Positions 18,801 to 25,369 of a stretch of 48,109 bases of DNA are shown one piece after another. The notes under the pieces were generated by a model. That model was not told the origin of the DNA and made no database searches. It saw only the letters and a program-made list of their open reading frames with translations. This DNA comes from Erysipelotrichaceae bacterium (GTDB lineage Bacteria; Bacillota_I; Bacilli_A; Erysipelotrichales; Erysipelotrichaceae): the NCBI GenBank assembly GCA_031272515.1, contig JAISTR010000015.1, positions 1-48,109 on the forward strand, in the 5' to 3' direction. The translations under genes and the position numbers were made by a program. Numbering within the stretch: the stretch's first letter is position 1; each line of letters opens with the position of its first letter.

Positions 18801-20839
18801 GTGCGGTCACGGTCAGTGTGGTCAGTGGCGGCGATTATGGCATCCGGACCCTGTCTGACAGTAATTACGGCAGTGCAATCATCATTGATGTAGACAATAC
18901 CTCCTATGTATTTGCCTATGCAAATACAGCTGCCATTTCCACCAACAGCGGCAGCATTGACCTGAATTCAGGTGAGATCCTCTACCCGCAAGCCGCCAGC
19001 ATTGAGCCAAAGGAAAATGGCGAAGCCGTGGTCGCACAGGGCAAGGCAGCCCCGGTTGCCGTACTGGGATCACCAGTTGTGATCGATGCGATCGAAATCA
19101 CACCGAACTTTGCGAGCCTGGATGCCGGTGAGAGCCAGCAATTCAGTGCAACTGTCATTGGCGAAAGCGATCCGCCGCAGCTTGTCATTTGGTCTTTGGC
19201 AGGTAACCCAACCAGCGATAAAACCAAAATCGACCAAAACGGCAACCTGAGTATCGGCAGCAATGAAAAAGCCACGACCTTATATGTCATCGCTGTCTCT
19301 GCCTATGACCAGTCCAAGAGTGCACAGGCAACAATAAATGTCCATCCCAAGGCTGATAGCGGCTATGGCACTCTGGTCATCGATGGTCAGACCTATGATT
19401 TGGGCTATGATGATGGCGCCAGCAATTGGCACTATGATGCGGCTTCAGGTACTTTGACAATCAACGGCGATATCGATAGCGATGTCATCTTCAGCCCGAC
19501 TGAAACCTTCCCGCTTGATCAGGTTACTGTAAGCTATGGAACGGATGTAATTATCAAGGGCTTGCAGAACACGTCTGACGATAAACCGTTGTTGATTAGC
19601 GGCAACGGTGCTGACCAGGCACAGCTTTCATTGGAAAACATCAACAGTGCCGGTGAAATCGAATTCGCGGATGCCAGGGTAAATGTACAGCATGGCATCA
19701 ACGGCAGCGATGTCAAAGTCAACAGCAGCAACCTTTCAGTCGGCGACAAAGGCATCACAGCAACAGAATCCGGTATCACCATCACCGACAGCGATTTGAC
19801 TGTTAATGGCGTCACCAACGGCTTGAGCGCCTATCAAAATATCTCTGTTGTTGGCAGTTCGCATGTCGATGTCACCACAAACAGTGATGTAGCAATCACC
19901 ACCCTGGCATCCAATCAAGCCGATGCGGATGCGATCGTGATTGATTTGAGTAATGGCGGTTCAATCAGTGCCCAGGGATCGACAGCGGCGATGGCAACCC
20001 GCAGCGGCAAGATCACCCTCTCTGACAATGATGACAACAGTTTCATTGAACCCGAAGATGCAAGTATTGAGTCCTATAACGGCGATGGCGAAGCGGTCTA
20101 TAGTGATGAGAGCCCAGCCGCAAAACTGGTCATTGGCTATCAACAAACCAGCGTCAGTGAAGTGAATGTCGAGCCGGACATCGCCAACCTGTATACCGGT
20201 GACGCGAAACAGTTCACCGCTGTCATTAACGGGGTCAACCACCCTTCGCAAGAGGTAGTCTGGCAGCTACTGGGCTCTCCCACCGACAGCAGAACCCAGC
20301 TGAGTGAAAACGGGCTGCTGGTGATTGGCAAAGATGAAACCGCCACCGCCCTAGAGGTCAAAGCCACCTCGGTCTTTGATCCCAGCAAAAGCGGCAAAGC
20401 CATCGTCAGTATCAGTCCAGCCCCGCCGGTGGACTTTGTGATTGAACCCACGTCCGCCAGCCTGAGGCCGGGGGAATCGCTTGCCTTTAGTGTCAAAGCA
20501 ATCAACCGCACTTTGGACAATGAGGATGTCACCTGGAGCCTGGTGGGAAGCCCCACCAGCAGCAGTACTTCCATCGATCAAAATGGTGTGTTGCATATCG
20601 GCAGTGATGAGAAAGCCGGCAGTTTGAAAGTATTTGCATTCAGTAAAAAGTATCCGGAAAAAACCGCCGAAGTGACTGTAATGATTGTCCATGGCGGCAA
20701 TACCCCAAGTAATCCCACTGCCCCCGACAGTGTCCCGCCGACTTCTGCTTATCAGCGGCTCAGTTTTTATCAAAGCTGCTGGTTGATGGCAGGAATCTGG
20801 CTCTTGATAAAGGTTTTATACAAGGAGGAAAAATTATAG
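12887..20839 (+). CDS. Giant modular surface protein, seven tandem modules (paralog 1)
   Basis: The 2650-aa secreted protein starts at GTG 12887, 5 nt after AAAGGAG; an in-frame TTG at 12872 lies inside the ribosome-binding region. A signal peptide ends near 'PIKA-AG'. Seven tandem modules of about 355 aa follow. Each has a head motif ('FTIG-x-YSL' then 'GWSY'), a repetitive beta-helix-like stretch rich in I/V, N, S, T and G ('ITGNGK', 'GGI', 'YGI' turns), and an Ig-like domain. The Ig-like part carries 'VTVSP', 'QQFTA', 'VTWSLEGSPTS', 'IDENGLLTIGSDE'. An eighth Ig-like domain and a Pro-rich stalk precede 'VPPTSA', a C-terminal membrane helix and 'KEEKL'. Modules 1-4 contain a Cys pair in the head; modules 5-7 have none. 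Adhesin or glycan-binding roles are inference. Confidence 0.88.
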   Translation: MNHPFRRLVIALFVMLATTLSSFIPIKAAGGTLTIGTTTTNLDTDASGSGWTYQSSSCKLTITGNINNEINFQPQSGLGCPMIQVAFSTNASIAGLRLLNSTREMSITGNGKTANKLTTGFISSSGRIIIQNANIEVQEDISAQMAEFYSSTVTIGTVTPKAGISADQDIVIDGSDITVKGSTGGITSNNYIAMQNSPRVSVESSSAHAIVNTATDHVGVTAILINLDSGGYVYAVGTGGAVGAYSGHIVLGTSGHTKILNPTDGYMQEWHGQDGEIICTYGDLANTVVIANDGLQVTSVTVTPAIAAVPAGSSQQFSASLNTTGQLPTNAVTWSVEGAHSGSTKINSSGLLSVGSNETAATLTIKATTIYDPSKSGSGQAVLSASANNFTIGTNTYSLLLDSSGTGWSYSASQCTLSITDSLNQDIGFHPQSSLPCNTIKLSYSNDITINKLTLDTSNKTLELTGTGKTGGKLTLKSINALGSLIINNANLDVSEDINSAQLQITSSSANIGITTPKAGITSSASITFDNADVTIKGSTAGILASGNISFQNTPRITVETASGYGILSTSSNNSSTLTMLINLDNGGYVYSSGPSGAIATYGGMITLGYNGSTKIKIPSDGYIDGYHGDGQGLFGYGYFAKTGLIASDSISVTSVTVSPSSANVVPGFTSQFVASVNGNNTPPNKVTWSVIGATSTNTKIDENGLLTLGSDEASSALSVKATSVFDTSKSGSAAVNVISLSTNYFTIGSEVYSLFANYSGNGWSYSPGSCRLLVTADLNKDVGFYPSDNSACTTITFKYSTNITIGKLVLEGAPLHLYINGTSKKSGFLNVDSIQADGNVTISLTQMKVKEDITVAILDFYTASAEVGLVSPKAGIVTTLGGVKIEDSDLTLKGLSGGINSQQALRVVGDSHVLVESASDYGILIESNNFAGSGIVTLDLNPGGYLVTSGTTTGLAANSGNISLGTYGKIGYPQDGSLGVYDVDGFSIYSNNTIAKKVVITTDGTINSLSLSPSSVALIKGGTKQFTATISSTVNPPQLVLYSIEGAPTSSNTKIDENGLLTIGSDETATSFVVKAMSAFDHSKSATAAVSIVTNDINNFEIGSDAYSLLVDVSGDGWSYTANSCRLVINEDLNKDIAFHPANQSDCATITVKFTDDAIIGKLSLDTSEVRMDIYGNGKTKALLQVESVSSVGRVSFNNANVEVKEDISALTVQFDKATAAVGTLEPKAGLFAHTGYVKISDSDLNVKGLTSGIQALLGVNISYLSHVTVESESDYGIYVTADNRSGIGVLDLEVDEGGYIIATGKVGAVATNSGNIDLGSTAKICYPSDGVLGVLGQSGSSIYSNSTLAPKAVIAHKNSTVDSITIAPVAIDLSAGQSQQFSVSISASDDLPAAVLWTLSGSATSSDTRLDENGLLTLGADETNVSFTVTATSLFDESKSASATVTNSSSPDYGPGSFTVGNTTYSLGEDAGGPGWNYYASTGYFFIGSALNEDVSFSPNPSFGFDVIRIGYTNGTAQSITHTKTIKPLEITGNGKDYEKLTLTGIYTQSPLTIHNANMELTDGIASPEVSIDSSRIVIGEAGLVAYDGDVEIIDTDLSIAGVNNGITAYHKVSISGLSEVNISTASDYGIVTLSEDNSSTAIEISLASTGYVTASGEIAAILSGSGTINLDSNSKIVYPSPGSVESYQDGEAIFGGAALARKATISYSPATIDSVTVSPASVTLSAGQSQQFTASVSGTNNPNTTVVWSLEGSPTSADTTLTQDGVLTLGADEKTAYLSVRATALFDGLKSGVAAVNNSSSPDYGVGSLYIGETAYPLDSNASGVNWNYDASTATLTLSGDVDEDILFWPNPDFSKPELHVVYSSDITVKSIAHAKLIKPLTITGNGKDNATLTLETIDCKAALSFVDANVLSTGGISGSSITSKDSHLDIGEGGLTAVAGNLTIEDSAIIIISSDAGMTAYNQINISGAVTVSVVSGGDYGIRTLSDSNYGSAIIIDVDNTSYVFAYANTAAISTNSGSIDLNSGEILYPQAASIEPKENGEAVVAQGKAAPVAVLGSPVVIDAIEITPNFASLDAGESQQFSATVIGESDPPQLVIWSLAGNPTSDKTKIDQNGNLSIGSNEKATTLYVIAVSAYDQSKSAQATINVHPKADSGYGTLVIDGQTYDLGYDDGASNWHYDAASGTLTINGDIDSDVIFSPTETFPLDQVTVSYGTDVIIKGLQNTSDDKPLLISGNGADQAQLSLENINSAGEIEFADARVNVQHGINGSDVKVNSSNLSVGDKGITATESGITITDSDLTVNGVTNGLSAYQNISVVGSSHVDVTTNSDVAITTLASNQADADAIVIDLSNGGSISAQGSTAAMATRSGKITLSDNDDNSFIEPEDASIESYNGDGEAVYSDESPAAKLVIGYQQTSVSEVNVEPDIANLYTGDAKQFTAVINGVNHPSQEVVWQLLGSPTDSRTQLSENGLLVIGKDETATALEVKATSVFDPSKSGKAIVSISPAPPVDFVIEPTSASLRPGESLAFSVKAINRTLDNEDVTWSLVGSPTSSSTSIDQNGVLHIGSDEKAGSLKVFAFSKKYPEKTAEVTVMIVHGGNTPSNPTAPDSVPPTSAYQRLSFYQSCWLMAGIWLLIKVLYKEEKL
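12977..20427 (+). repeat. Seven tandem ~1.06-kb coding modules
   Basis: Module starts, judged from the head motif 'x-I-G-x3-Y-x-L', fall near 12977, 14046, 15115, 16186, 17260, 18313 and 19366, so the period is 1053-1074 nt. The Ig-like halves share 'GSPTS-x2-T-x-ID-x-NG-x-L-x-IGSDE'. The copies are diverged at the nucleotide level, so this is an old amplification rather than a recent slippage repeat. Confidence 0.85.
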
Positions 20840-20903
20840 GGTATTAATATAGCAGTGGATAGAGAAGACAATGATTGAGATTAGAAAAGCATAATATTAC
20901 AAC

Positions 20904-20946
20904 AAAGCACAGGCGAAGCAGTTCCATCTGCTTCGCCTGTTGCTTT
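20904..20946. terminator. Bidirectional terminator between paralog 1 and the unknown minus-strand gene
   Basis: CAGGCGAAGCAG (20910-20921), a 6-nt loop and CTGCTTCGCCTG (20928-20939) form a perfect 12-bp stem with AACAAAGCA and TTGCTTTATTT flanks. The right flank reaches the stop codon of the minus-strand gene. Confidence 0.88.
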
Positions 20947-21580
20947 ATTTTGGATAAACCAGAACTTTTCCCTTTTTTGCGGTCACCTCATAAATCGAGA
21001 CATCTTTCTCACTTTCCGGGTACACTTCCAGCACCCGGTCCGGATAAGGCCCATCCGGCCAGCTGACTGTAATTCCTGTCAGGACATCCCCTCGGTAGGT
21101 ATATTTCGTTGAGGTGAACCGTTCCGGAAATGTCTCATAGTTATTGCCAAGAGTTGTCTTCGACAGCACCCTGGCTCCCTCAAATTCAAAGCAAGAGACC
21201 GCCTTGAGTTTTGGGTTCTTTTCAGAAATGCTGGTAAACCCATATTGCACCGCGCAATTTCCCTCGTATTTAATAATGTGGTCATCATGAAGAAAGCCTT
21301 GGCCGTTTTTTAGCGGCTGCATGTATTTGATTACATAAATCAAACGATCCTGGATGTCGTACACATATTGGATCCGGTTACTGTCCGGCTTACTTACCCC
21401 CTTCAATAACTTTCCCCGCTTTATCCCGATGATTTCAGAGAAATACGGCTCCAAGGAAACCGCATCCACAAATCCCCTTGACCACTTTGCATATTTCTCT
21501 TCTTCGTGAACATAAGCAAGCAGCTCTTGGTAGGAGTCTGCGGATTGAAACAATTCAATCATGCGGCTTTTCTCTATCAT
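20945..21580 (-). CDS. Unknown protein (211 aa) inserted between surface paralogs
   Basis: I do not recognise the family. The protein has no signal peptide or membrane helix. Residues 1-40 are helical and acidic ('MIELFQSADSYQELLAYVHEEEKY'). The rest is beta-rich, with strands such as 'YVYDIQDRLIYVIKY', 'YTYRGDVLTGITVSWPDG' and 'VSIYEVTAKKGKVLVYP'. The repeated Tyr-x-Tyr-Asp type strands recall small cytoplasmic beta-sheet proteins, including some immunity proteins, but this is only a resemblance. AAGGAGAGCTT precedes the ATG. It is the only gene in the 16-kb cluster on the minus strand and shares its terminator with paralog 1. Confidence 0.7.
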   Translation of the reverse strand: MIEKSRMIELFQSADSYQELLAYVHEEEKYAKWSRGFVDAVSLEPYFSEIIGIKRGKLLKGVSKPDSNRIQYVYDIQDRLIYVIKYMQPLKNGQGFLHDDHIIKYEGNCAVQYGFTSISEKNPKLKAVSCFEFEGARVLSKTTLGNNYETFPERFTSTKYTYRGDVLTGITVSWPDGPYPDRVLEVYPESEKDVSIYEVTAKKGKVLVYPK

Positions 21581-21706
21581 AAGCTCTCCTTTTTAAGACC
21601 AGGATGGTATCCGATCTCTTTGTGACTGTCTTCATTCTACCTGCCCAGGCCCTCCTGTGCAAGAATTTACACCCTCTTTTTGACCTGTTTTTCATTTTTG
21701 GGCCTC

Positions 21707-21793
21707 TTGCATTTTGTCTTTTCCCTGCTACAATAAAACCAGGAATGTTAGGAGACACGGGACAACCTGTGTTTTTTCTTTTGGTAAGCACAG
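21707..21793 (+). promoter_or_regulatory. Promoter and attenuator-like leader of surface paralog 2
   Basis: TTGCAT (21707-21712), 16 nt, TACAAT (21729-21734). The box AGGAATGTTAGGAGA (21741-21755) follows. The hairpin is ACACGGG (21755-21761), ACAA loop, CCTGTGT (21766-21772), then T6-C-T4. CTGTGTTT (21767-21774) can alternatively pair with AAGCACAG (21786-21793), keeping the pairing although the downstream arm differs in sequence from that of paralogs 1 and 3. The GTG start is at 21836. Confidence 0.78.
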
Positions 21794-21835
21794 ATTCAAA
21801 GAAGAGTAGCGGGAAGAACTTTGAAAGGAGCGAAT

Positions 21836-23296
21836 GTGACAAACAGGATTCGCAAGTATCTCATTTCCTTTTTAGTGGTGTTTTTAACCGTGGTACCCGC
21901 CACGGTACGCATTCGGGCTGTTGATTACGGCTTCTGCAACATTGGTACGACAGGTGTTGGTTTTGATCTGGGAGCAGACAATAGCGGTGCCGGCTGGAGC
22001 TATGAAGCCGCCAGCGGTACGGTGACCCTGACCGCAAATCAAGACAACATCAGCTGCACGCGCGGCGCTGACTTCCCAAATCCGCTAATCACCTTGAAAT
22101 ATGAGGGCAACCTCACCATTAACAGCACATTGGAGGGGGATTATATAGAAATTGTCGGTAACGGCAAAAACGGGGATTTGCTCACGGTAACCGGAGCAAT
22201 CAACAGCACCGGCAAGATTTCCCTCACAAATGCCAACATCGAAGCACCGCAGTTTTCGGGAGCAGTGGTGGTTTTGGACAACAGTACCCTGCACAGCCCG
22301 AACGGCTTCAGTGCGGCAGCAGGTGGCTACCAGGGCAATTTGAACACCAAGAACAGTACCATCATCGTCGACGGCCAAAATAACGCCGGCATGACCCTCA
22401 ACTACGCATTGTTTGATACCGGCAGCCTGACTGAGGTTTCCAATAGTGCCAACATCGCCATTGATGCAGACGGATCCACTGTTACGGTGCAAGGCGATGC
22501 CATAATTCAAATCAGTGATGCGGCCAATATCGGCTTGAAAGCCACTAGCCTGTTAATCGGCGGCACGGCACAGCTGCATGTAAGCGGCGCGCCGGCTGTA
22601 GCAGGAATTGATGCCGGAGCATCCATCACGATGGTCCAGCAAGCAAAAATTATCATGGATGCCCCGATGATTGTGACAACCGACCTGATTATTGAACTTT
22701 TGCCCGGAGCATTGCTTGATATCGAAGTTCCGGACGGGACGGCTGCAGTACAGGTCAAGGATACAAACGGCTATCTGGGAATTCGAAAAGGTGACATACT
22801 CGAACCGGAGGGCGCCAGGGTCGCAGTTGAGGATGGTATCCTGACCATCGTCACGGATGATGGTGTCGTCAGCAACCTGTCCATCGTCATGCATGTGCTC
22901 GACAGCATTACCATCACACCGCAAAACCCGGTGGCAGTCAAAGGTTCAAGCCTAACCTTCAAAGCTACCTTGCATGGCACCCACATCGTGGATACCGTAG
23001 TGACCTGGAGCCTGGAGGGAACCCCCACCAGCATTCACACCCTCATCAATGAGAGCGGGCTGCTGATTATCGGCGCCGATGAAACCGCGACTGACTTGCG
23101 GGTGAAGGCCACCTCCCATTCCGACCCGGATATCTACGCGCTCTCCGGTGTCATCACCTATCGCACCCCCGGCGGCGGATCATCTGTAAACCCGCCTACC
23201 GGCGTGTTTACACAAAGCAGTGTTTGGTTCTATCGCTTAATCATCTCAGCATTGGTACTGAGCGTCTTGAAAGCAAAAAACAAAAAGTTTCAGTAA
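21836..23296 (+). CDS. Single-module surface protein (paralog 2)
   Basis: The 486-aa protein starts at GTG 21836 behind AAAGGAG. Signal peptide: basic 'TNRIRKY', a hydrophobic core, cleavage near 'RIRA-VD'. One module follows: head 'DYGFCNIG' and 'GWSYEAASGTVTL' with a Cys pair, a beta-helix-like region with 'IVGNGKNGD', and an Ig-like domain beginning 'DSITITPQNPVAVKG' with 'TWSLEGTPTS' and 'IIGADETATDL'. The C-terminus is a Gly/Ser linker, 'NPPTGV', a hydrophobic helix and basic 'KAKNKKFQ', the shape of a cell-wall sorting signal with a non-canonical motif. It is closest to paralog 3 in leader, head and C-terminus. Confidence 0.85.
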   Translation: MTNRIRKYLISFLVVFLTVVPATVRIRAVDYGFCNIGTTGVGFDLGADNSGAGWSYEAASGTVTLTANQDNISCTRGADFPNPLITLKYEGNLTINSTLEGDYIEIVGNGKNGDLLTVTGAINSTGKISLTNANIEAPQFSGAVVVLDNSTLHSPNGFSAAAGGYQGNLNTKNSTIIVDGQNNAGMTLNYALFDTGSLTEVSNSANIAIDADGSTVTVQGDAIIQISDAANIGLKATSLLIGGTAQLHVSGAPAVAGIDAGASITMVQQAKIIMDAPMIVTTDLIIELLPGALLDIEVPDGTAAVQVKDTNGYLGIRKGDILEPEGARVAVEDGILTIVTDDGVVSNLSIVMHVLDSITITPQNPVAVKGSSLTFKATLHGTHIVDTVVTWSLEGTPTSIHTLINESGLLIIGADETATDLRVKATSHSDPDIYALSGVITYRTPGGGSSVNPPTGVFTQSSVWFYRLIISALVLSVLKAKNKKFQ

Positions 23297-23315
23297 AAGA
23301 CACAAAGCTTCTTAC

Positions 23316-23350
23316 AAAACACGGATGTGCATGCATCCGTGTTTTGTTTT
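23316..23350 (+). terminator. Intrinsic terminator of paralog 2
   Basis: AAAACACGGATG (23316-23327), a 6-nt loop and CATCCGTGTTTT (23334-23345) form a perfect 12-bp stem followed by GTTTT. The outer arm is nearly the same as the ACACGGG arm of the leader hairpins. Confidence 0.92.
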
Positions 23351-23386
23351 GAGGCAGTTTGAAACAAATTGTGCTTAAGCAACCCC

Positions 23387-23473
23387 TTGCATTTTGTTAT
23401 TTCCCTGCTACAATAAAACCAGGAATGTTAGGAGACACGGGACAGCCTGTGTTTTTTCTTTTTTAAAACACAG
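23387..23473 (+). promoter_or_regulatory. Promoter and attenuator-like leader of surface paralog 3
   Basis: TTGCAT (23387-23392), 16 nt, TACAAT (23409-23414), box AGGAATGTTAGGAGA (23421-23435), hairpin ACACGGG (23435-23441), ACAG loop, CCTGTGT (23446-23452) and T6-C-T6. CTGTGTTTT (23447-23455) pairs perfectly with AAAACACAG (23465-23473). From the -35 box to the T tract the sequence is almost identical to the paralog 2 leader. Confidence 0.8.
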
Positions 23474-23515
23474 ATTCATTAAAGAGCAGTGGGAAGAACT
23501 TGGAAAGGAACGATG

Positions 23516-25069
23516 ATGAAATATAAGATTCGCAGGGTTTTCCTTACCCTTTTTGTGGTTTTTTTTACTGTTGTGCCAACCACCGCTACGGTTCAGGCAG
23601 CGGATTATGGAAGCTGTGCCATCAACGCTATTGGACTTAACCTGGAGAATAACAGCAGTGGTGTTGGCTGGAGCTATGAACGAAATAACCTGGTTGGAAC
23701 CCTAACCTTGACTGCTGATCAAAACTTCGGTATTACCTGCAACAAAGGTGCGGACTATGTGCTGCTGAAAATCCAGTATGAAGGAGATGTTACGATTTCC
23801 GGAAATCTGACCCTCAATATCGAAGCTTCCATCTATGGTAACGGCAAAGAAGGTGATAAGCTGACCATTACCGATACCCTCAGCAACAACGAAACCCTGT
23901 TGATTGCCCAGGCCAATGTTGAGGCAGAGACTTTTTCTGGAAATGCCACCAATGTGCAGGAAAGCAATTTGGTGGTTCAGAATTTTTCAACCGATTCTGT
24001 CTCTATATATTATGGCAGTACTGTTCACAGCAGCAATACTTTCCACGTCACCAAATCTTTGACTGTTAATGAGGGCACTGTGATTCTGGATGGCCAAGAC
24101 AACACCGGGCTCCAATTCGATACCGGGACATTTTCCTTAACCGCCCGCATTGAAGTTTCCCACGGTATCAATAAGGGAATTTATTGTAACAGTTTAATCA
24201 TTCAAAACGATGCTGTCGTAATCATTGATGATGTAGCACATGTTGGTATCTGGACCACAAACGGTTTGTTTATTAACAATAACGCCAAGGTGCACATCAC
24301 CGGCGGCTATGCCGAGGGAGCAATCGCCACTCAAAACACCGGTATTTCGATTAGCGGTAAAGTGGATGTATACACCGAAGCCCCCATCGTTGTAGCGAGT
24401 GGCAACCTCAATGTGATCCTTACTGCCGGCGGCCGCGTTGAAATCAATGCAGACCCCTCCAAAGCAGCAATCCAGGTTTTGGGTGAGGCAGCACTTTTCG
24501 ATATTGGCAGTTCGGAGATTCAGCTGCCAACGGACGGCAGTAAAGGCAACTATGATGATACGCCAACGATTCTTAACGGAGACGGAGTTCCCGCAAATCA
24601 TGTTATTCTGGCAATTCATCAATTGGACAGTGTCACAGTCAGCCCGGAAAACCCAATCGCATACAAGGGCTCATTCGTGCAATTTACGGCAGCGCTCAGC
24701 GGTTTGAATATCGTGGATGAGGAAGTGGCCTGGAGCCTGGAAGGAACCCCCACCAGCAACCTCACCAGCATTGATGAAAATGGCAAGCTGACCGTCGGGG
24801 CGGATGAAACGGCTTCTGACTTGCGGGTACGTGCTACCTCGCACTCTGATCCGGGTATCTCCGGTCTCAGTGAAGTCATCACCCTTCAAAATGCAGCGGC
24901 ACCTGTTAATCCCTCCAATCCTGGAAGCGGGTCGGGCAGTGGTGCCGCAGGTGGTTCTTCTACCCCATTAACAGGCGTGTATAACCAAAGCGTTTTATGG
25001 TACTGGGGTCTGTTGATTTCAGCACTGAGTCTGGTGTTAATCAAGAGAAAACAGAATCAGTTTGATTGA
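23516..25069 (+). CDS. Single-module surface protein (paralog 3)
   Basis: The 517-aa protein starts at ATG 23516. Aligned with the other leaders this second ATG keeps the spacing to AAAGGA; the ATG at 23513 is an alternative. The signal peptide ends near 'TVQA-AD'. The module has a Cys-containing head ('DYGSCAINAIGLNL', 'GVGWSYERNN'), a beta-helix-like part with 'IYGNGKEGDKLTI', and an Ig-like domain ('DSVTVSPENPIAYKG', 'WSLEGTPTSN', 'TVGADETASDL'). A Gly/Ser-rich stalk leads to 'TPLTGV', a membrane helix and 'KRKQNQFD'. Anchoring by a sortase is likely but no sortase gene is in the window. Confidence 0.85.
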   Translation: MKYKIRRVFLTLFVVFFTVVPTTATVQAADYGSCAINAIGLNLENNSSGVGWSYERNNLVGTLTLTADQNFGITCNKGADYVLLKIQYEGDVTISGNLTLNIEASIYGNGKEGDKLTITDTLSNNETLLIAQANVEAETFSGNATNVQESNLVVQNFSTDSVSIYYGSTVHSSNTFHVTKSLTVNEGTVILDGQDNTGLQFDTGTFSLTARIEVSHGINKGIYCNSLIIQNDAVVIIDDVAHVGIWTTNGLFINNNAKVHITGGYAEGAIATQNTGISISGKVDVYTEAPIVVASGNLNVILTAGGRVEINADPSKAAIQVLGEAALFDIGSSEIQLPTDGSKGNYDDTPTILNGDGVPANHVILAIHQLDSVTVSPENPIAYKGSFVQFTAALSGLNIVDEEVAWSLEGTPTSNLTSIDENGKLTVGADETASDLRVRATSHSDPGISGLSEVITLQNAAAPVNPSNPGSGSGSGAAGGSSTPLTGVYNQSVLWYWGLLISALSLVLIKRKQNQFD

Positions 25070-25087
25070 CAGTATAGACTGACAAAC

Positions 25088-25122
25088 AAAACACGGGTGT
25101 GAAAACATCCGTGTTTTTGTTT
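25088..25122 (+). terminator. Intrinsic terminator of paralog 3
   Basis: AAAACACGGGTG (25088-25099), TGAAAA loop and CATCCGTGTTTT (25106-25117), with one G-T pair, followed by TGTTTT. It is a near copy of the terminator after paralog 2. Confidence 0.92.
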
Positions 25123-25247
25123 TGCGCTATGTTTGAAGTTAATCTTATCTGCTGTCATTTCTTTTTTCATTTCTATCCGCAAATTTTTCCGTTTTTTAAC
25201 AATTCCCGCATTTCTCTTAAACGTTTCTTAAAGAGCTGGTGAATTTA

Positions 25248-25323
25248 TTGTTTTTTATTCTTTGCATCCTATAATTTACTTTGTATTCAATAATTACACG
25301 GGGGAATTCCTGTGTTTTTATTT
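25248..25323 (+). promoter_or_regulatory. Promoter and attenuator-like leader of surface paralog 4
   Basis: TTGTTT (25248-25253), 16 nt, TATAAT (25270-25275). The terminator hairpin is ACACGGG (25296-25302), GGAATT loop, CCTGTGT (25309-25315), followed by TTTTTATTT. The upstream AGGAAT box and the downstream complementary arm seen in the other leaders are missing; a GGAATTC word sits in the loop instead. The rest of the 300-nt gap after paralog 3 is AT-rich with no other feature. Confidence 0.68.
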
Positions 25324-25369
25324 GGATTTACGGTTATTATTTGGTTTTTTCGTAAGAGAGGAGAATAAC

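Noticed and set aside
12977-20427. Tandem repeats as a CRISPR array or satellite
   Set aside because: The period is over 1 kb, in frame, and the copies are diverged protein-coding modules.
20700-20839. Canonical LPXTG anchor in the giant protein
   Set aside because: The segment reads VPPTSA without Leu and without Gly after Thr, so it is at best a degenerate member of the PxTG-like set.
21746-21835. Leader peptide encoded in the paralog 2 leader (ATG in AGGAATGTTAGG)
   Set aside because: The ATG is absent in the leaders of paralogs 1 and 5, which have AATTCT at this place, and it has no ribosome-binding site of its own.
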